In this document: positions 25,500 to 34,208 of the stretch, piece after piece | How the letters are laid out: every line of letters starts with the position of its first letter | Position numbering within the stretch: position 1 is the first letter of the stretch | Assembly (NCBI GenBank): GCA_050305935.1 | Contig: JBNLGG010000043.1 | Span: 1-36,666 of the forward strand | Direction: 5' to 3' | Length of the DNA stretch: 36,666 nucleotides | DNA from: CAJXNP01 sp050305935 | GTDB taxonomy: Bacteria; Bacteroidota; Bacteroidia; Cytophagales; Cyclobacteriaceae | The notes under the pieces: model-generated | What the model was told of the DNA's origin: nothing | The model's database searches: none | The model's input: the letters and a program-made list of their open reading frames with translations, nothing else | Position numbers and translations under genes: made by a program

Positions 25500-26666
25500 A
25501 TGAAGGAAACGCAAGCCGCTCCAAAAAAGAACGATTGGTACACTGATCTAAGCGATCAGGTACAGCAAAACCTTCATATTATCGATGAATTTTATGACGA
25601 GGATTTTACGAGATCTTTTTCAAATGATTTGGTAAGGGAGCTTCGAGATTACTATTTCCGGCCCAGGTTTGTTGGTTTTGGTACATTTCCTGAAAGGAAC
25701 AACCCTCAAAGGCCGCTGATCTTTGCCAGCAACCACTCGGGGATGGCCTTTCCATGGGACGCCATCATGTTAACACATGGGATTAATTCAATGAAAAACT
25801 TCGGCAAAGATGCCATTCGTCCGTTAACATCTCCCATGCTGAGCGAATCAAGGCTGATGAATCCCTTTTTGTATGAAAATATCTGGAAGATTGTTGGTTC
25901 GGTGGACGCTTCTTTCCTGAATTTTGAGACTATGCTCCATCAAAACCGAAAACATTTGTTGATCTATCCCGAAGGTGTACCGGGGATAGGGAAGGGATTT
26001 AATAATAGGTATCAACTGCAGCGATTTTCTTCCTCGTTCATTATCATGGCGATTAAATATAAAACAGATATAGTGCCCATCTACACTGTCAACGGCGAAT
26101 ACATCAATCCCCTGGCCTACGCGTGGAAATGGATCAACAGGCAGGCGAATAAGATAGGGGTACCCTATATCCCAATGGGCTTGTCTACGCCATTTTTGTT
26201 GTTCCAGCCCTGGATCTTTTATAGTGCTTTTCCTGCCAAGCTGACCTATGTGTTGGGAGAAAGAATTAAACCCTATGAAATAATTGACAAGGAAGTGGAT
26301 GAGATGACAATGGATGACCTGAATATGCTTCGTTCACGCATCAGGGATGAAATGCAGGATGGGTTGACGAAAGCTGTAAAGGAGTATGGGAAATCCCCGT
26401 ACTGTTGGATGGAGTTTATTGGTATAACCTTAAAAAGTCTCCACCGATTTCCTTTTCCATATCCCTTTGGATGGCCATTTAGTTTTTCTGCATTTAAGAG
26501 GCATTGGAAATTCTATAGGGACAGGAAACCTTTCAAACCGAATCTAGCCAGCGTTTTTACCACCCTTTTCCGGGATCCATTTTTATTGTTTTATTTTCTG
26601 CCAATAATTGGCTGGATACCCATTTTGATCCGAGGAGTAGTCAGTGTAAAAAGGAAGGGAGTTTAA
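25500..26666 (+). CDS. Phospholipid/glycerol acyltransferase (LPLAT superfamily)
   Basis: Membrane-associated acyltransferase of 388 residues. The catalytic block is ASNHSGMAFPWDAIM, with His79 and Asp87 seven residues apart rather than the four of canonical HX4D. The acceptor-binding block is LLIYPEGVPGIGKGF followed by NNRYQLQRFSSSFIIMA. This combination fits the MGAT/DAGAT-like LPLAT branch rather than PlsC. The C-terminus ends in a hydrophobic segment (LLFYFLPIIGWIPILIRGVV). It is transcribed divergently from the GMC/SGNH operon (171-base spacer) and lies 3 bases before an esterase gene. It likely acylates a glycerol- or alcohol-type lipid; the acceptor is unknown. Confidence 0.82.
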   Translation: MKETQAAPKKNDWYTDLSDQVQQNLHIIDEFYDEDFTRSFSNDLVRELRDYYFRPRFVGFGTFPERNNPQRPLIFASNHSGMAFPWDAIMLTHGINSMKNFGKDAIRPLTSPMLSESRLMNPFLYENIWKIVGSVDASFLNFETMLHQNRKHLLIYPEGVPGIGKGFNNRYQLQRFSSSFIIMAIKYKTDIVPIYTVNGEYINPLAYAWKWINRQANKIGVPYIPMGLSTPFLLFQPWIFYSAFPAKLTYVLGERIKPYEIIDKEVDEMTMDDLNMLRSRIRDEMQDGLTKAVKEYGKSPYCWMEFIGITLKSLHRFPFPYPFGWPFSFSAFKRHWKFYRDRKPFKPNLASVFTTLFRDPFLLFYFLPIIGWIPILIRGVVSVKRKGV

Positions 26667-26669
26667 GCC

Positions 26670-27563
26670 ATGCCATCATTTAAACATGAGGTGCTAAAAA
26701 GTGCCGTCAATTTACTCAGCACGCCAATGAAATGGAAGCTCCCACCTACCAATCATTTAAGGGCCTTGCTGGAAACGTTTACGATCTTTTCTACATTACC
26801 CTGGGGAGTCCATCGCGAAAAAGTTTCCCTCGGGGAATTTGACGGTGAATTTATTTCACCCGACGAACGTGTACGTCCCAAGGTAATATTGTATTTACAT
26901 GGTGGCGGGTATGTGATTGGTTCTGCTCATACTCACCGCGGCCTGGCCGGAAAAATCACCAAGCTTTCGGGAATTCCTACCTTGCTGATCGATTACCGGA
27001 AAGCACCGGAATTTCCCTTTCCATGTGCCCTGCAGGATGCACTTTTTGCCTACCAATACTTACTTTCAGTAAGGAAATATGAGGCAAGGGATGTGTTTTT
27101 AATGGGTGATTCAGCAGGTGGTGGCCTGGCAATGGCCTTACAGCTAAAGCTAAAAGAAAAGGGAATAGAACTTCCCGCTGCCAGTGTGTTGCTTTCACCC
27201 TATGTAGACCTGGTGAACAGTGATGACGATCGGATGACCAACCAAAATGACCGCTTTATGGATATTTTTGAGATGCGCAGGTGGGCAACTTTATACGCTC
27301 ATACTACCGACCTGAGCGAGCCATATGTATCACCCTTGTATGGTAATCTTGAGCGGCTGCCTCCTATGCTGATCCAGGCAAGCGAAAGTGAAGTACTTTA
27401 TGATGATGCCAGGCGTTTGGCAGAAAAAGCAAGAACGCAGGGAGTGCAGGTCACGCTTCAAACCTGGCAGGGACTGATCCACTGGTGGCACATGTTCAGG
27501 GGAATGCCGGAGGCGAAGGAAGCAATACAAAAAATTGCCGACTATCTCATCTCCAAAAGTTGA
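26670..27563 (+). CDS. Alpha/beta hydrolase, HSL-type esterase
   Basis: Esterase of 297 residues in the hormone-sensitive-lipase group (Abhydrolase_3). The oxyanion-hole motif is YLHGGGYVIGSAHTHR (HGGG at 77-80), and the nucleophile elbow is MGDSAGGGLAMAL with Ser148. The acid is probably the Asp in SEVLYDDARRL, and the catalytic His lies in QGLIHWWHMF. No signal peptide, so cytoplasmic. It starts 3 bases after the acyltransferase stop, forming a two-gene operon that could make and break the same ester bond or recycle acyl lipids. Confidence 0.87.
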   Translation: MPSFKHEVLKSAVNLLSTPMKWKLPPTNHLRALLETFTIFSTLPWGVHREKVSLGEFDGEFISPDERVRPKVILYLHGGGYVIGSAHTHRGLAGKITKLSGIPTLLIDYRKAPEFPFPCALQDALFAYQYLLSVRKYEARDVFLMGDSAGGGLAMALQLKLKEKGIELPAASVLLSPYVDLVNSDDDRMTNQNDRFMDIFEMRRWATLYAHTTDLSEPYVSPLYGNLERLPPMLIQASESEVLYDDARRLAEKARTQGVQVTLQTWQGLIHWWHMFRGMPEAKEAIQKIADYLISKS

Positions 27564-27670
27564 TTTAAAGCCTGTTATCTCATATAATTTTTGAAATTAT
27601 CATTTCTGAATCGCCAATGCTACCGCCTATTTACGTATTTTGCATGCTTAACAATTCAACATTCACACAT

Positions 27671-28195
27671 ATGAAAAAGCTACTTACCATTGCCTTAATG
27701 ATCATCTCTGTACAAATGTTTGCACAGAGCCAATTCCAAAATGAATCGGCTGGAAATCTTGTATATACTTCCGGCCAAGTGATGCAGCTTGCCGAAGCCA
27801 TTCCAGCCGATAATTACTCCTGGACACCTGAAGAAGGAGTGAGGTCTGTATCGGGCGTATTGACACATATCGTTAGTGCCAATTACTTCTTCGGATCAAT
27901 GCTGGGAGGTACTGTTCCTGAAGGTGTAAACTTGCAAACAATCGAGCAGGACTTAACTGAAAAAGAAGAAATCGCTGCTGCATTAAAATCATCTTACGAT
28001 GTTTTAATAGGGGCGATCAAAAATCTTGACGATGCCAAGCTAGGGGATAAAGTAACGACACCGTTTGGCGAATTTACCGTGATGGGCCTTTCTTTGATTG
28101 GTTTAGGCCATGCACATGAACACCTCGGACAACTAATTGCTTATGCCAGAAATAATGGAGTTACGCCACCATGGAGCAAAGGATCCGGTGAATAA
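27671..28195 (+). CDS. Secreted DinB-family (four-helix, metal-binding) protein
   Basis: From the ATG at 27671 the protein has 174 residues: signal peptide MKKLLTIALMIISVQMFAQS, then a DinB/YfiT-like four-helix bundle. The metal-ligand histidines of this fold can be seen in GVLTHIVSANYFFG and GHAHEHLGQLIAYAR. The conserved tail is NNGVTPPWS. DinB-like proteins include thiol-dependent transferases and proteins of unknown function; an exported version is common in Bacteroidota. An in-frame upstream start at 27617 would place 18 residues ahead of the signal peptide and is rejected. Ended by the hairpin at 28222-28256. Confidence 0.82.
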   Translation: MKKLLTIALMIISVQMFAQSQFQNESAGNLVYTSGQVMQLAEAIPADNYSWTPEEGVRSVSGVLTHIVSANYFFGSMLGGTVPEGVNLQTIEQDLTEKEEIAAALKSSYDVLIGAIKNLDDAKLGDKVTTPFGEFTVMGLSLIGLGHAHEHLGQLIAYARNNGVTPPWSKGSGE

Positions 28196-28221
28196 AAAAG
28201 GACATTTTTCCCTTCGTAAAA

Positions 28222-28256
28222 ACAAATGCCGGTTATTTGTCGGCATTTGTCTTTTT
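28222..28256. terminator. Bidirectional terminator overlapping the 3' end of the nitrilase-fusion gene
   Basis: ACAAATGCCG (28222-28231) and CGGCATTTGT (28241-28250) form a perfect 10-bp stem with a 9-base loop. On the plus strand CTTTTTT follows and ends the dinB-like transcript; on the minus strand TTTT follows. The right arm lies inside the last codons of the minus-strand gene, and its stop codon (28233-28235) lies in the loop. Confidence 0.85.
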
Positions 28257-29819
28257 TGCAATATCTTTTACCTTGCCATTCTTCTTGCTTACCCTTTTTA
28301 CTTCGTAAATATCCCTTCTTCTGTCCCGAAGGTTCCTCACACTGCCAAATGTATTTAACTCCCGCAGAAGGTTGATGTCCAGATCAACAACCAATATCAT
28401 CTCGGTATTTGGCGTGGCTTCGGCCTTGACACCGTTGGTCGGGAATGAAAAATCGCAAGGCGTAAATACCATTGACTGGGCATATTGAATATCCATATTG
28501 TGCACTTTGGGTAAATTACCAACACTACCCGCAATCGCCACAAAACACTCATTTTCAATGGCACGGGCCATGGCGCAGTTCCGAACCCTGGAATACCCGT
28601 TTTGAGTATCTGTAAGGAATGGAACAAACAATATATCCATCCCTTCATCAGCCAACAACCTACTCACTTCGGGAAACTCCACGTCATAACAAATTAAAAT
28701 GCCAATGGTGCCACAATCCGTTTCGAATGTCTTCAGCTTTTTTCCGCCCTGCAAGCCCCAAACCTTGGCTTCGTCCGGTGTTACATGCAGTTTTTCATAG
28801 CGCTCAATAGACCCGTCACGCTTGCATAGATGCCCCACGTTGTACAGCACACCGTTCACCACCTCTGGCATGCTGCCTGTAATGATATTAATGTTGTAGG
28901 CAATGGACAATTCAGAAAATCGGTCCTTGATCACGGGAGTGAATTCGGCGAGTTTCCTGATGGCCTCTGATTCGGGCAAATTATTATAATCTGCCATGAG
29001 GGGGGCATTGAAAAATTCGGGGAAAAGCGCGAAATCACAGCGGTAGCCACTGACCGCGTCGACGAAATATTCCGCCTGCTGCATTAATTCCTCCAGGTTG
29101 TGATAGAGGCGCATTTGCCACTGTACAAGTCCCAGTCTTACTTCTTTCTTTACCAGTGAGGGTTTGACCTGTGGCGTCTCATAATAGATGTTGTCCCATT
29201 CCAACAGGACGGCAAATTCCTTACTCGCTTTGTCCCCCTCCAGGTAACCCTTTAAGATCCGGGTAGGCCTGAAGTCGTTTGACATTTGAAAGTTGAGAAC
29301 AGGATCATGAATTTCTTTTAGCTTCACCCTTTCGATGTATTCTTTGGGCGTAATCTCCTTCGAATATTTGTGATAATTGGGGATTCGGCCACCGAAGGCA
29401 ATTCCTCGTAAATTAAGCTTCTCACAAAGTTCTTTACGGTAATCATATAAACGCCGCCCAAGGCGCAAACCCCGAAATGCCGGCTTAATGAAAACATCGA
29501 TTCCATACAGGACATCCCCGTCATTCGTATGGGTATTGAAGGTGTAATTGCCTGTGATTTCTTTGTAAGTATGACTATCCCCAAACTGGTCATAGTTGAT
29601 AATGATGGAAAGTGCACACCCTGCGATTTCACCATCGACTTTCACCACCACCTGGCCCTCCGGGAATTTCCTGATGAGGCTTTTTATTTGCTCCTGTTTC
29701 CAATAGGATCCGGGCATCGTGGAATAGGCCTCGATCATGGCGCCTTTCAATTCTTTATAGTCCCTGGAAGTCAGGTATTTCAATTCAATATTTTCGATCT
29801 TATCCATGATGATAGTCAA
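28233..29819 (-). CDS. GNAT acetyltransferase-nitrilase (carbon-nitrogen hydrolase) fusion protein
   Basis: Two-domain protein of 528 residues (524 from the likelier Met5). Residues about 10-205 form a GNAT acetyltransferase domain with the acetyl-CoA-binding loop KPAFRGLRLGRRLYDYRKEL. Residues about 225-500 form a nitrilase-superfamily hydrolase with the catalytic triad Glu268 (FALFPEFF), Lys343 (YEKLHVTPDE) and Cys377 (ILICYDVEFPE). The superfamily cleaves or forms C-N bonds of amides or nitriles. The fused arrangement recurs in bacteria, and its substrate is not known to me. A cytoplasmic location is expected. It is monocistronic and shares its terminator with the convergent dinB-like gene. 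Confidence 0.88.
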   Translation of the reverse strand: MTIIMDKIENIELKYLTSRDYKELKGAMIEAYSTMPGSYWKQEQIKSLIRKFPEGQVVVKVDGEIAGCALSIIINYDQFGDSHTYKEITGNYTFNTHTNDGDVLYGIDVFIKPAFRGLRLGRRLYDYRKELCEKLNLRGIAFGGRIPNYHKYSKEITPKEYIERVKLKEIHDPVLNFQMSNDFRPTRILKGYLEGDKASKEFAVLLEWDNIYYETPQVKPSLVKKEVRLGLVQWQMRLYHNLEELMQQAEYFVDAVSGYRCDFALFPEFFNAPLMADYNNLPESEAIRKLAEFTPVIKDRFSELSIAYNINIITGSMPEVVNGVLYNVGHLCKRDGSIERYEKLHVTPDEAKVWGLQGGKKLKTFETDCGTIGILICYDVEFPEVSRLLADEGMDILFVPFLTDTQNGYSRVRNCAMARAIENECFVAIAGSVGNLPKVHNMDIQYAQSMVFTPCDFSFPTNGVKAEATPNTEMILVVDLDINLLRELNTFGSVRNLRDRRRDIYEVKRVSKKNGKVKDIAKKTNADK

Positions 29820-30231
29820 ACAGTTAAGTCCGTTATAGTCTGCAATTTGTAATGTATATTATATCATTTTAATACAATTCTTCAACGATCCGGCCAATAA
29901 AATTTTTCGCGACTAAACCTTCAATATTAACTATTATAACACTTATATACCTCCTTTTATTAAGCAAGGATTCGTTTGGCGGGAAACAAACGAATTCACT
30001 CTGATCAGGTTTACAGGCACACATTAGCCTAGCGGGAAACGACAAAAAAAGTGGATATGGAATTCAGAAGTAGGAATTATCATTTTTCATCAATTTTCAT
30101 TTTCTGAGGGGTAAATTTGCCAGTGGTTTCTACCATCGCATGAGAATGTCATTTGGTCGGGTAGTGTTTTGTGCATTTTTGATATTTTATAAATCGGGTT
30201 AATTTCGCCCTTTCAAAAAACGAAAATACCA
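29820..30231. other. Divergent intergenic region with inverted and direct repeats
   Basis: This 412-base stretch has no convincing gene. It contains a 9-bp perfect inverted repeat ATTCGTTTG (29970-29978) / CAAACGAAT (29987-29995) and a 9-base direct repeat GCGGGAAAC at 29979-29987 and 30032-30040. The first repeat copy forms the loop of the inverted repeat. The thioesterase promoter is at 30178-30207. These repeats look regulatory, but no factor can be named. Confidence 0.5.
30178..30207 (+). promoter_or_regulatory. Promoter of the thioesterase gene
   Basis: TTTG (30178-30181), 18 bases, TAATTTCG (30200-30207, 7 of 8 to TAnnTTTG). It lies 24 bases before the TTG start. Confidence 0.45.
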
Positions 30232-30783
30232 TTGGAATTTAAAACATCGCAATCTTCTGAAACCACCGTTACCGAACTTATGATCCCGAGTTATGCCAAT
30301 TTTGGTGGTAAAATCCACGGGGGAATTTTACTGTCCATGATGGATAAAGTGGCCTACGCCTGCGCCAGCAAGCATTCCGGGATGTATTGTGTAACCGTGG
30401 CGATAGACAATGTCATTTTCAGGGAGCCTGTGGAAGTGGGGGAATTGGTTAGCATGAAAGCAAAAGTGAACTATGTGGGAAATTCGTCCATGGAAATCGG
30501 GATCCAGGTGGTGGCGGAAAATGTAAAGCAAGGACTGGTAAAGCACACCAATACATCTTACTTTACCATGGTGGCTAAAGACGAAAAAGACCAGCTTACC
30601 AAAGTACCCGGCCTGATATTGGAAACAAAAGAAGAGGTCAGAAGGTTTGTAGAGGCGATTTATAGAAAGAATTACAACACTCAATACCAAAAGGACATCC
30701 GGGCAAAAAAAGCACATTTTGATATGAGGGAAGCACTAAACATGCTCAATGGCCATCGATGCGAAATAAATCTCCCCGACTGA
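30232..30783 (+). CDS. Acyl-CoA thioesterase, hotdog fold
   Basis: Protein of 183 residues of the YciA/BFIT-type acyl-CoA hydrolase group, which frees CoA from fatty acyl-CoA in the cytoplasm. The hotdog helix and active-site block read ELMIPSYANFGGKIHGGILL then SMMDKVAYACASKH, with the candidate catalytic Asp in MMDKVAY. The next strand is YCVTVAIDNVIFREPVEVGE. The start is a TTG (MEFKTSQSSETTVTE): no ATG lies between the upstream in-frame stop and residue 17, and starting at that internal ATG would remove the first strand. A promoter sits 24 bases upstream. The second acyltransferase gene follows 79 bases later. Confidence 0.87.
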   Translation: MEFKTSQSSETTVTELMIPSYANFGGKIHGGILLSMMDKVAYACASKHSGMYCVTVAIDNVIFREPVEVGELVSMKAKVNYVGNSSMEIGIQVVAENVKQGLVKHTNTSYFTMVAKDEKDQLTKVPGLILETKEEVRRFVEAIYRKNYNTQYQKDIRAKKAHFDMREALNMLNGHRCEINLPD

Positions 30784-30850
30784 AAAGACTGATTTACAGC
30801 CGTTAACGCAAGCATTCCAATTTTTTACCTTTATTTTTAACTCAAGTCCG

Positions 30851-30858
30851 TATCTTTA
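30851..30858 (+). promoter_or_regulatory. Candidate -7 box before the second acyltransferase gene
   Basis: TATCTTTA, 7 of 8 to TAnnTTTG, 4 bases before the ATG. The transcript would be leaderless if used. No clear -33 element. Confidence 0.25.
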
Positions 30859-30862
30859 CTAT

Positions 30863-32062
30863 ATGAATAAATATTCAGAAGATCAGTTTGAAGATATTCG
30901 TCCCTACAGAGATCATGAAATGCATGCTGTTGTTGAGCAGCTTTTCCACCACCCGAAAGTCTCTCAAATGATCCAAAGCTTTTTCCCAGGTCAAAACAGT
31001 GAGGGCCTGATAAATCAGGTAAAAGGATTTAAAACCATTTTTGATTTTCAGAATATTATACTAAGAAATGTGGTGGTGGAAATTCTTAAAAAGACTTGTG
31101 ATGAATTTACTTATTCAGGTATAGAGCATATCAGCACCAAAAAACCAAGCCTTTTTATTTCCAATCACAGGGACATCACGCTTGATCCGTCGCTGACAAC
31201 ATATGCGCTGGCGTCAAACGGCTTTAATTCCCCTGAAGTGGCCATAGGGGACAACCTCATCCAGGAGCCCTGGATTAGAGACACGCTAAGGTTGACGAAG
31301 AGTTTTATTGTAAAAAGAAATCTGTCACTGCGTGAATTGGTGGTGGCGTCTCAGCAATTGTCCAGCTACATCCATTACGTCATAAGCCAGCGAAAACATT
31401 CCGTCTGGATCGCACAACGGGAGGGAAGGGCAAAGGATGGAAATGATGTGACGCAACAAGGCTTAATCAGCATGCTGGCGTTGTCCTCCGGAGAATCTTT
31501 TGTAAAACATTTTGAAGAATTAAATATCATTCCGGTAGCCATTTCGTACGAGTACGATCCTTGTGATGTGGAAAAAGTTCGATCGCTTTATGGCGTTCGC
31601 TTTCTTGGTGGTTATAAAAAGCACCACCGCGAAGACGAGGATTCTATGAAAAACGGAATCCTTGGCTACAAGGGCAGGATCAATGTCAATTTTGGCAAAC
31701 CGATTATTGATGACATCAAGTCCTTGCCAGAAGACCTTCATAAAAATGAGAAATTTGCTGCGATCAGGCATTTAATCGATGATCAGATTATTGCCGGATA
31801 TAAGCTTTGGCCTACTAATTACATCGCCTGCGATTTGTTTGAAAATTCTTCCCCTGACTATGCACACTATACCCGGGAGGAGCGTCAGCAATTTATCAAC
31901 CTGGTAGAAAAGAAGATCGCAAAAATGGATGGAGAAACATCTGATCTCCGGTCTATTTTTTATGAAATATATGCACGGCCGGTACTCAATTCCCGCCTCA
32001 TTTTAGAGAATGGATCGCTCTATCCCCAAGACCAAAAGTACTTTGAGAATAGCTCCAAGTAG
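30863..32062 (+). CDS. Glycerol-phosphate-type acyltransferase (LPLAT superfamily)
   Basis: Acyltransferase of 399 residues. The catalytic block is LFISNHRDITLDPSLT (His102, Asp108, five residues between them), and the acceptor block is HSVWIAQREGRAKDGND. It has no signal peptide and no strong membrane segment, so it is likely peripheral at the inner membrane. The family is involved in glycerophospholipid or storage-lipid synthesis. The order thioesterase then acyltransferase places it in acyl-chain metabolism. A 9-bp AT-rich hairpin (32077-32085 with 32102-32110) follows the stop. It is distinct from the acyltransferase at 25500 in both motif spacing and length pattern. Confidence 0.8.
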   Translation: MNKYSEDQFEDIRPYRDHEMHAVVEQLFHHPKVSQMIQSFFPGQNSEGLINQVKGFKTIFDFQNIILRNVVVEILKKTCDEFTYSGIEHISTKKPSLFISNHRDITLDPSLTTYALASNGFNSPEVAIGDNLIQEPWIRDTLRLTKSFIVKRNLSLRELVVASQQLSSYIHYVISQRKHSVWIAQREGRAKDGNDVTQQGLISMLALSSGESFVKHFEELNIIPVAISYEYDPCDVEKVRSLYGVRFLGGYKKHHREDEDSMKNGILGYKGRINVNFGKPIIDDIKSLPEDLHKNEKFAAIRHLIDDQIIAGYKLWPTNYIACDLFENSSPDYAHYTREERQQFINLVEKKIAKMDGETSDLRSIFYEIYARPVLNSRLILENGSLYPQDQKYFENSSK

Positions 32063-32271
32063 TTTGTACAGCGGGGAATAAATGGATCTTGGAAGTAATA
32101 CCCATTTATTAAATGAACGGTGTTTTTATATTGGTAATCAACAAGATATGTTTTACGTCACCATTTGTTTTAATCCAATTCAAGCGATTTGAGGTAAACA
32201 TATCCTCTAAAATTTCAAAAATAGTTTAACTTCAATATTCCTTCAGATTGAATTTATAATATTAATGTACG

Positions 32272-32955
32272 ATGAAGGTGCTGATCGTAGAAGACAATAT
32301 TGATTTGGCAGAAAACATGCTTAATTACCTGAGGCAGGAGGGCTATATCTGTGAGTCGGCCACTACATTTGCTGAAGGCCAGGACAAGCTTGCCGCCTAC
32401 GAATATGATTGTGTAGTCCTTGACATCATGCTACCAGACGGCAATGGGCTCCGGTTACTTGAAAACCTGAAAATGCGAAATATAAAAAGTGGGATATTGA
32501 TCATTTCTGCTAAAAATTCATTGGATGATAAAGTCAGCGGATTAAACCTGGGTGCAGATGACTACATTACCAAACCTTTTCACCTCCCGGAATTAAACGC
32601 CCGTCTTCAGGCCATTTTCCGACGGAAAAATCTGGACGGCGACACACACATAAAATTTAATGAAATTCAGATCAATACTGACCAACACGAAGCAACGATC
32701 AATGGAAGCCCGCTCGACCTTACCAAAAAAGAGTATGATCTGTTGCTTTACTTTTTAACCAATAAAAACAGGGTGCTGACCAAGCAGTCCATCGCGGAGC
32801 ATCTTTGGGGCGATTATATTGATTCTATGGACAATTTTGATTTTGTGTACCAGCATCTAAAAAACCTAAGAAAAAAAGTGCAATCAGCCGGGGGAAAGGA
32901 TTATATCAGCACGGTATATGGGTTGGGTTATCGGTTTAACACAAACACGCCATGA
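32272..32955 (+). CDS. OmpR/PhoB-type response regulator
   Basis: 227 residues. The receiver domain (1-115) has the acidic pair Glu7-Asp8, phospho-acceptor Asp51 (VVLDIMLPDGNG), Ser79 in LIISAKNSLDDK and Lys101 (YITKPFHLPE). The DNA-binding winged helix (about 128-223) is recognised from LDLTKKEYDLLLYFLTNKNR, LTKQSIAEHLWGD and STVYGLGYRF. The stop overlaps the kinase start (ATGA), so the pair is co-translated. An outer-membrane receptor gene follows and is a plausible target. Confidence 0.94.
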   Translation: MKVLIVEDNIDLAENMLNYLRQEGYICESATTFAEGQDKLAAYEYDCVVLDIMLPDGNGLRLLENLKMRNIKSGILIISAKNSLDDKVSGLNLGADDYITKPFHLPELNARLQAIFRRKNLDGDTHIKFNEIQINTDQHEATINGSPLDLTKKEYDLLLYFLTNKNRVLTKQSIAEHLWGDYIDSMDNFDFVYQHLKNLRKKVQSAGGKDYISTVYGLGYRFNTNTP

Positions 32956-34208
32956 GACTAATTGCAAAACTGACTATCTGGTATATCATTGTGACGGCTC
33001 TGGTATTGGCTATTGGGGGAAATATTGTGTTTGACGAAATCATGCACAATGTCGACAATGAAGCCCAGGTTAAATTAAGGTCCTGGATACACAACACCGA
33101 GGAACAGCTTAAGAACGGAGTACCAATCAACGAGCTGAACATAAATTCAAGTATCCTGGTGCAGGAATTGGATGTTGACGATCCGATGGTTGAGTTTTTC
33201 CAAAAAGATACAACAGGAGTATTTCCTCCCAGAAAGCGTGGCGACGACCGTAAGATGATCATCGGGAAGTCCATTAAAACGGGAAATAAACACTACTATA
33301 TAGAAGTTGAGAATTTTGTGGCAGAGCCCGACGAGATTCAGGAAGGAGTGGAGTCCTCGTTAAAAGTGGTCGCATTGATTATTGTTGTCATCGTGGGAAT
33401 TCTCAGCATCATCATCTCCAGGATCATCCTCAAGCCGTTTAAACATGCCCTTGATTCGATGGATGCGTTCAACATCAAGGATCAAAAAGCATTGCAATTC
33501 AAAAAAGCAGGTACAAAGGAGTTTAATTCCTTAAACAGGTTCCTGGAGAAAATGACGAAAAAGGCAGTGGATGACTATCGGGTTTTAAAAGAATTTTCCG
33601 AAAATGCCGCCCATGAAATCCAGACACCTCTAGCTGTCATCAGGGGGAAACTGGAATTATTGATGCAATGCGAAATTGACGAGCAGCAGGCCAATTATAT
33701 CAATTCCATTCAGAATTCAGTCAATAAGCTATCGGCGGTGAATAATGCCCTGACATTGCTAACCAAGCTGGAAAACCAGGAGTATTTCATCAATGAAACA
33801 ACTGACCTAAGCAAGGTACTGCACAAAACCCTTGAGTCATTTAGTGAGCTGATCACCATGAAGAACATTTCATTAGAAACGAATATTGAAAAGAATGTGA
33901 CCGTAGGAATGCATCCCTACCTGGCAGACGTGTTGATAAATAACCTGGTATCGAATTCTATCAAACACAATATTCCCGAAGGAAAAATTATCATTGGTCT
34001 GTCAAAAAATGAACTTGCCATTTCAAATACCGGAGAGGTTCCCGACGTATCGACGAAAGAATTATTCCAGCGTTTCAAAAAAAGTAATCAAAGTGCTGAT
34101 TCAACCGGTTTGGGCCTCTCAATTGCGAAGAAAATTTGCGATAAAAGTGATCTAAAGATCGACTATCATTTTGAGAATTCTTTACATACGGTAAAAATAT
34201 TGTTCTAG
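32952..34208 (+). CDS. Sensor histidine kinase
   Basis: Membrane sensor kinase of 418 residues. TM1 (about 8-25) and TM2 (about 135-160) flank a periplasmic sensor of about 110 residues with no recognised fold. A HAMP-like linker leads to the HisKA domain with phospho-acceptor His221 (FSENAAHEIQTPLAVIRGKL). The HATPase domain has the N box (LINNLVSNSIKHN) and G2 box (STGLGLSIAKKI). The G1 box reads ISNTG, with Asn replacing the usual Asp, a variant seen in many Bacteroidota kinases of this type. It is the partner of the overlapping response regulator. The signal is unknown. Confidence 0.92.
   Translation: MRLIAKLTIWYIIVTALVLAIGGNIVFDEIMHNVDNEAQVKLRSWIHNTEEQLKNGVPINELNINSSILVQELDVDDPMVEFFQKDTTGVFPPRKRGDDRKMIIGKSIKTGNKHYYIEVENFVAEPDEIQEGVESSLKVVALIIVVIVGILSIIISRIILKPFKHALDSMDAFNIKDQKALQFKKAGTKEFNSLNRFLEKMTKKAVDDYRVLKEFSENAAHEIQTPLAVIRGKLELLMQCEIDEQQANYINSIQNSVNKLSAVNNALTLLTKLENQEYFINETTDLSKVLHKTLESFSELITMKNISLETNIEKNVTVGMHPYLADVLINNLVSNSIKHNIPEGKIIIGLSKNELAISNTGEVPDVSTKELFQRFKKSNQSADSTGLGLSIAKKICDKSDLKIDYHFENSLHTVKILF

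Noticed and set aside
32077..32110. AATAAATGG/CCATTTATT hairpin after the second acyltransferase as a terminator
   Set aside because: Stem is AT-rich with a 16-base loop and is not followed by a T run; too weak to call.
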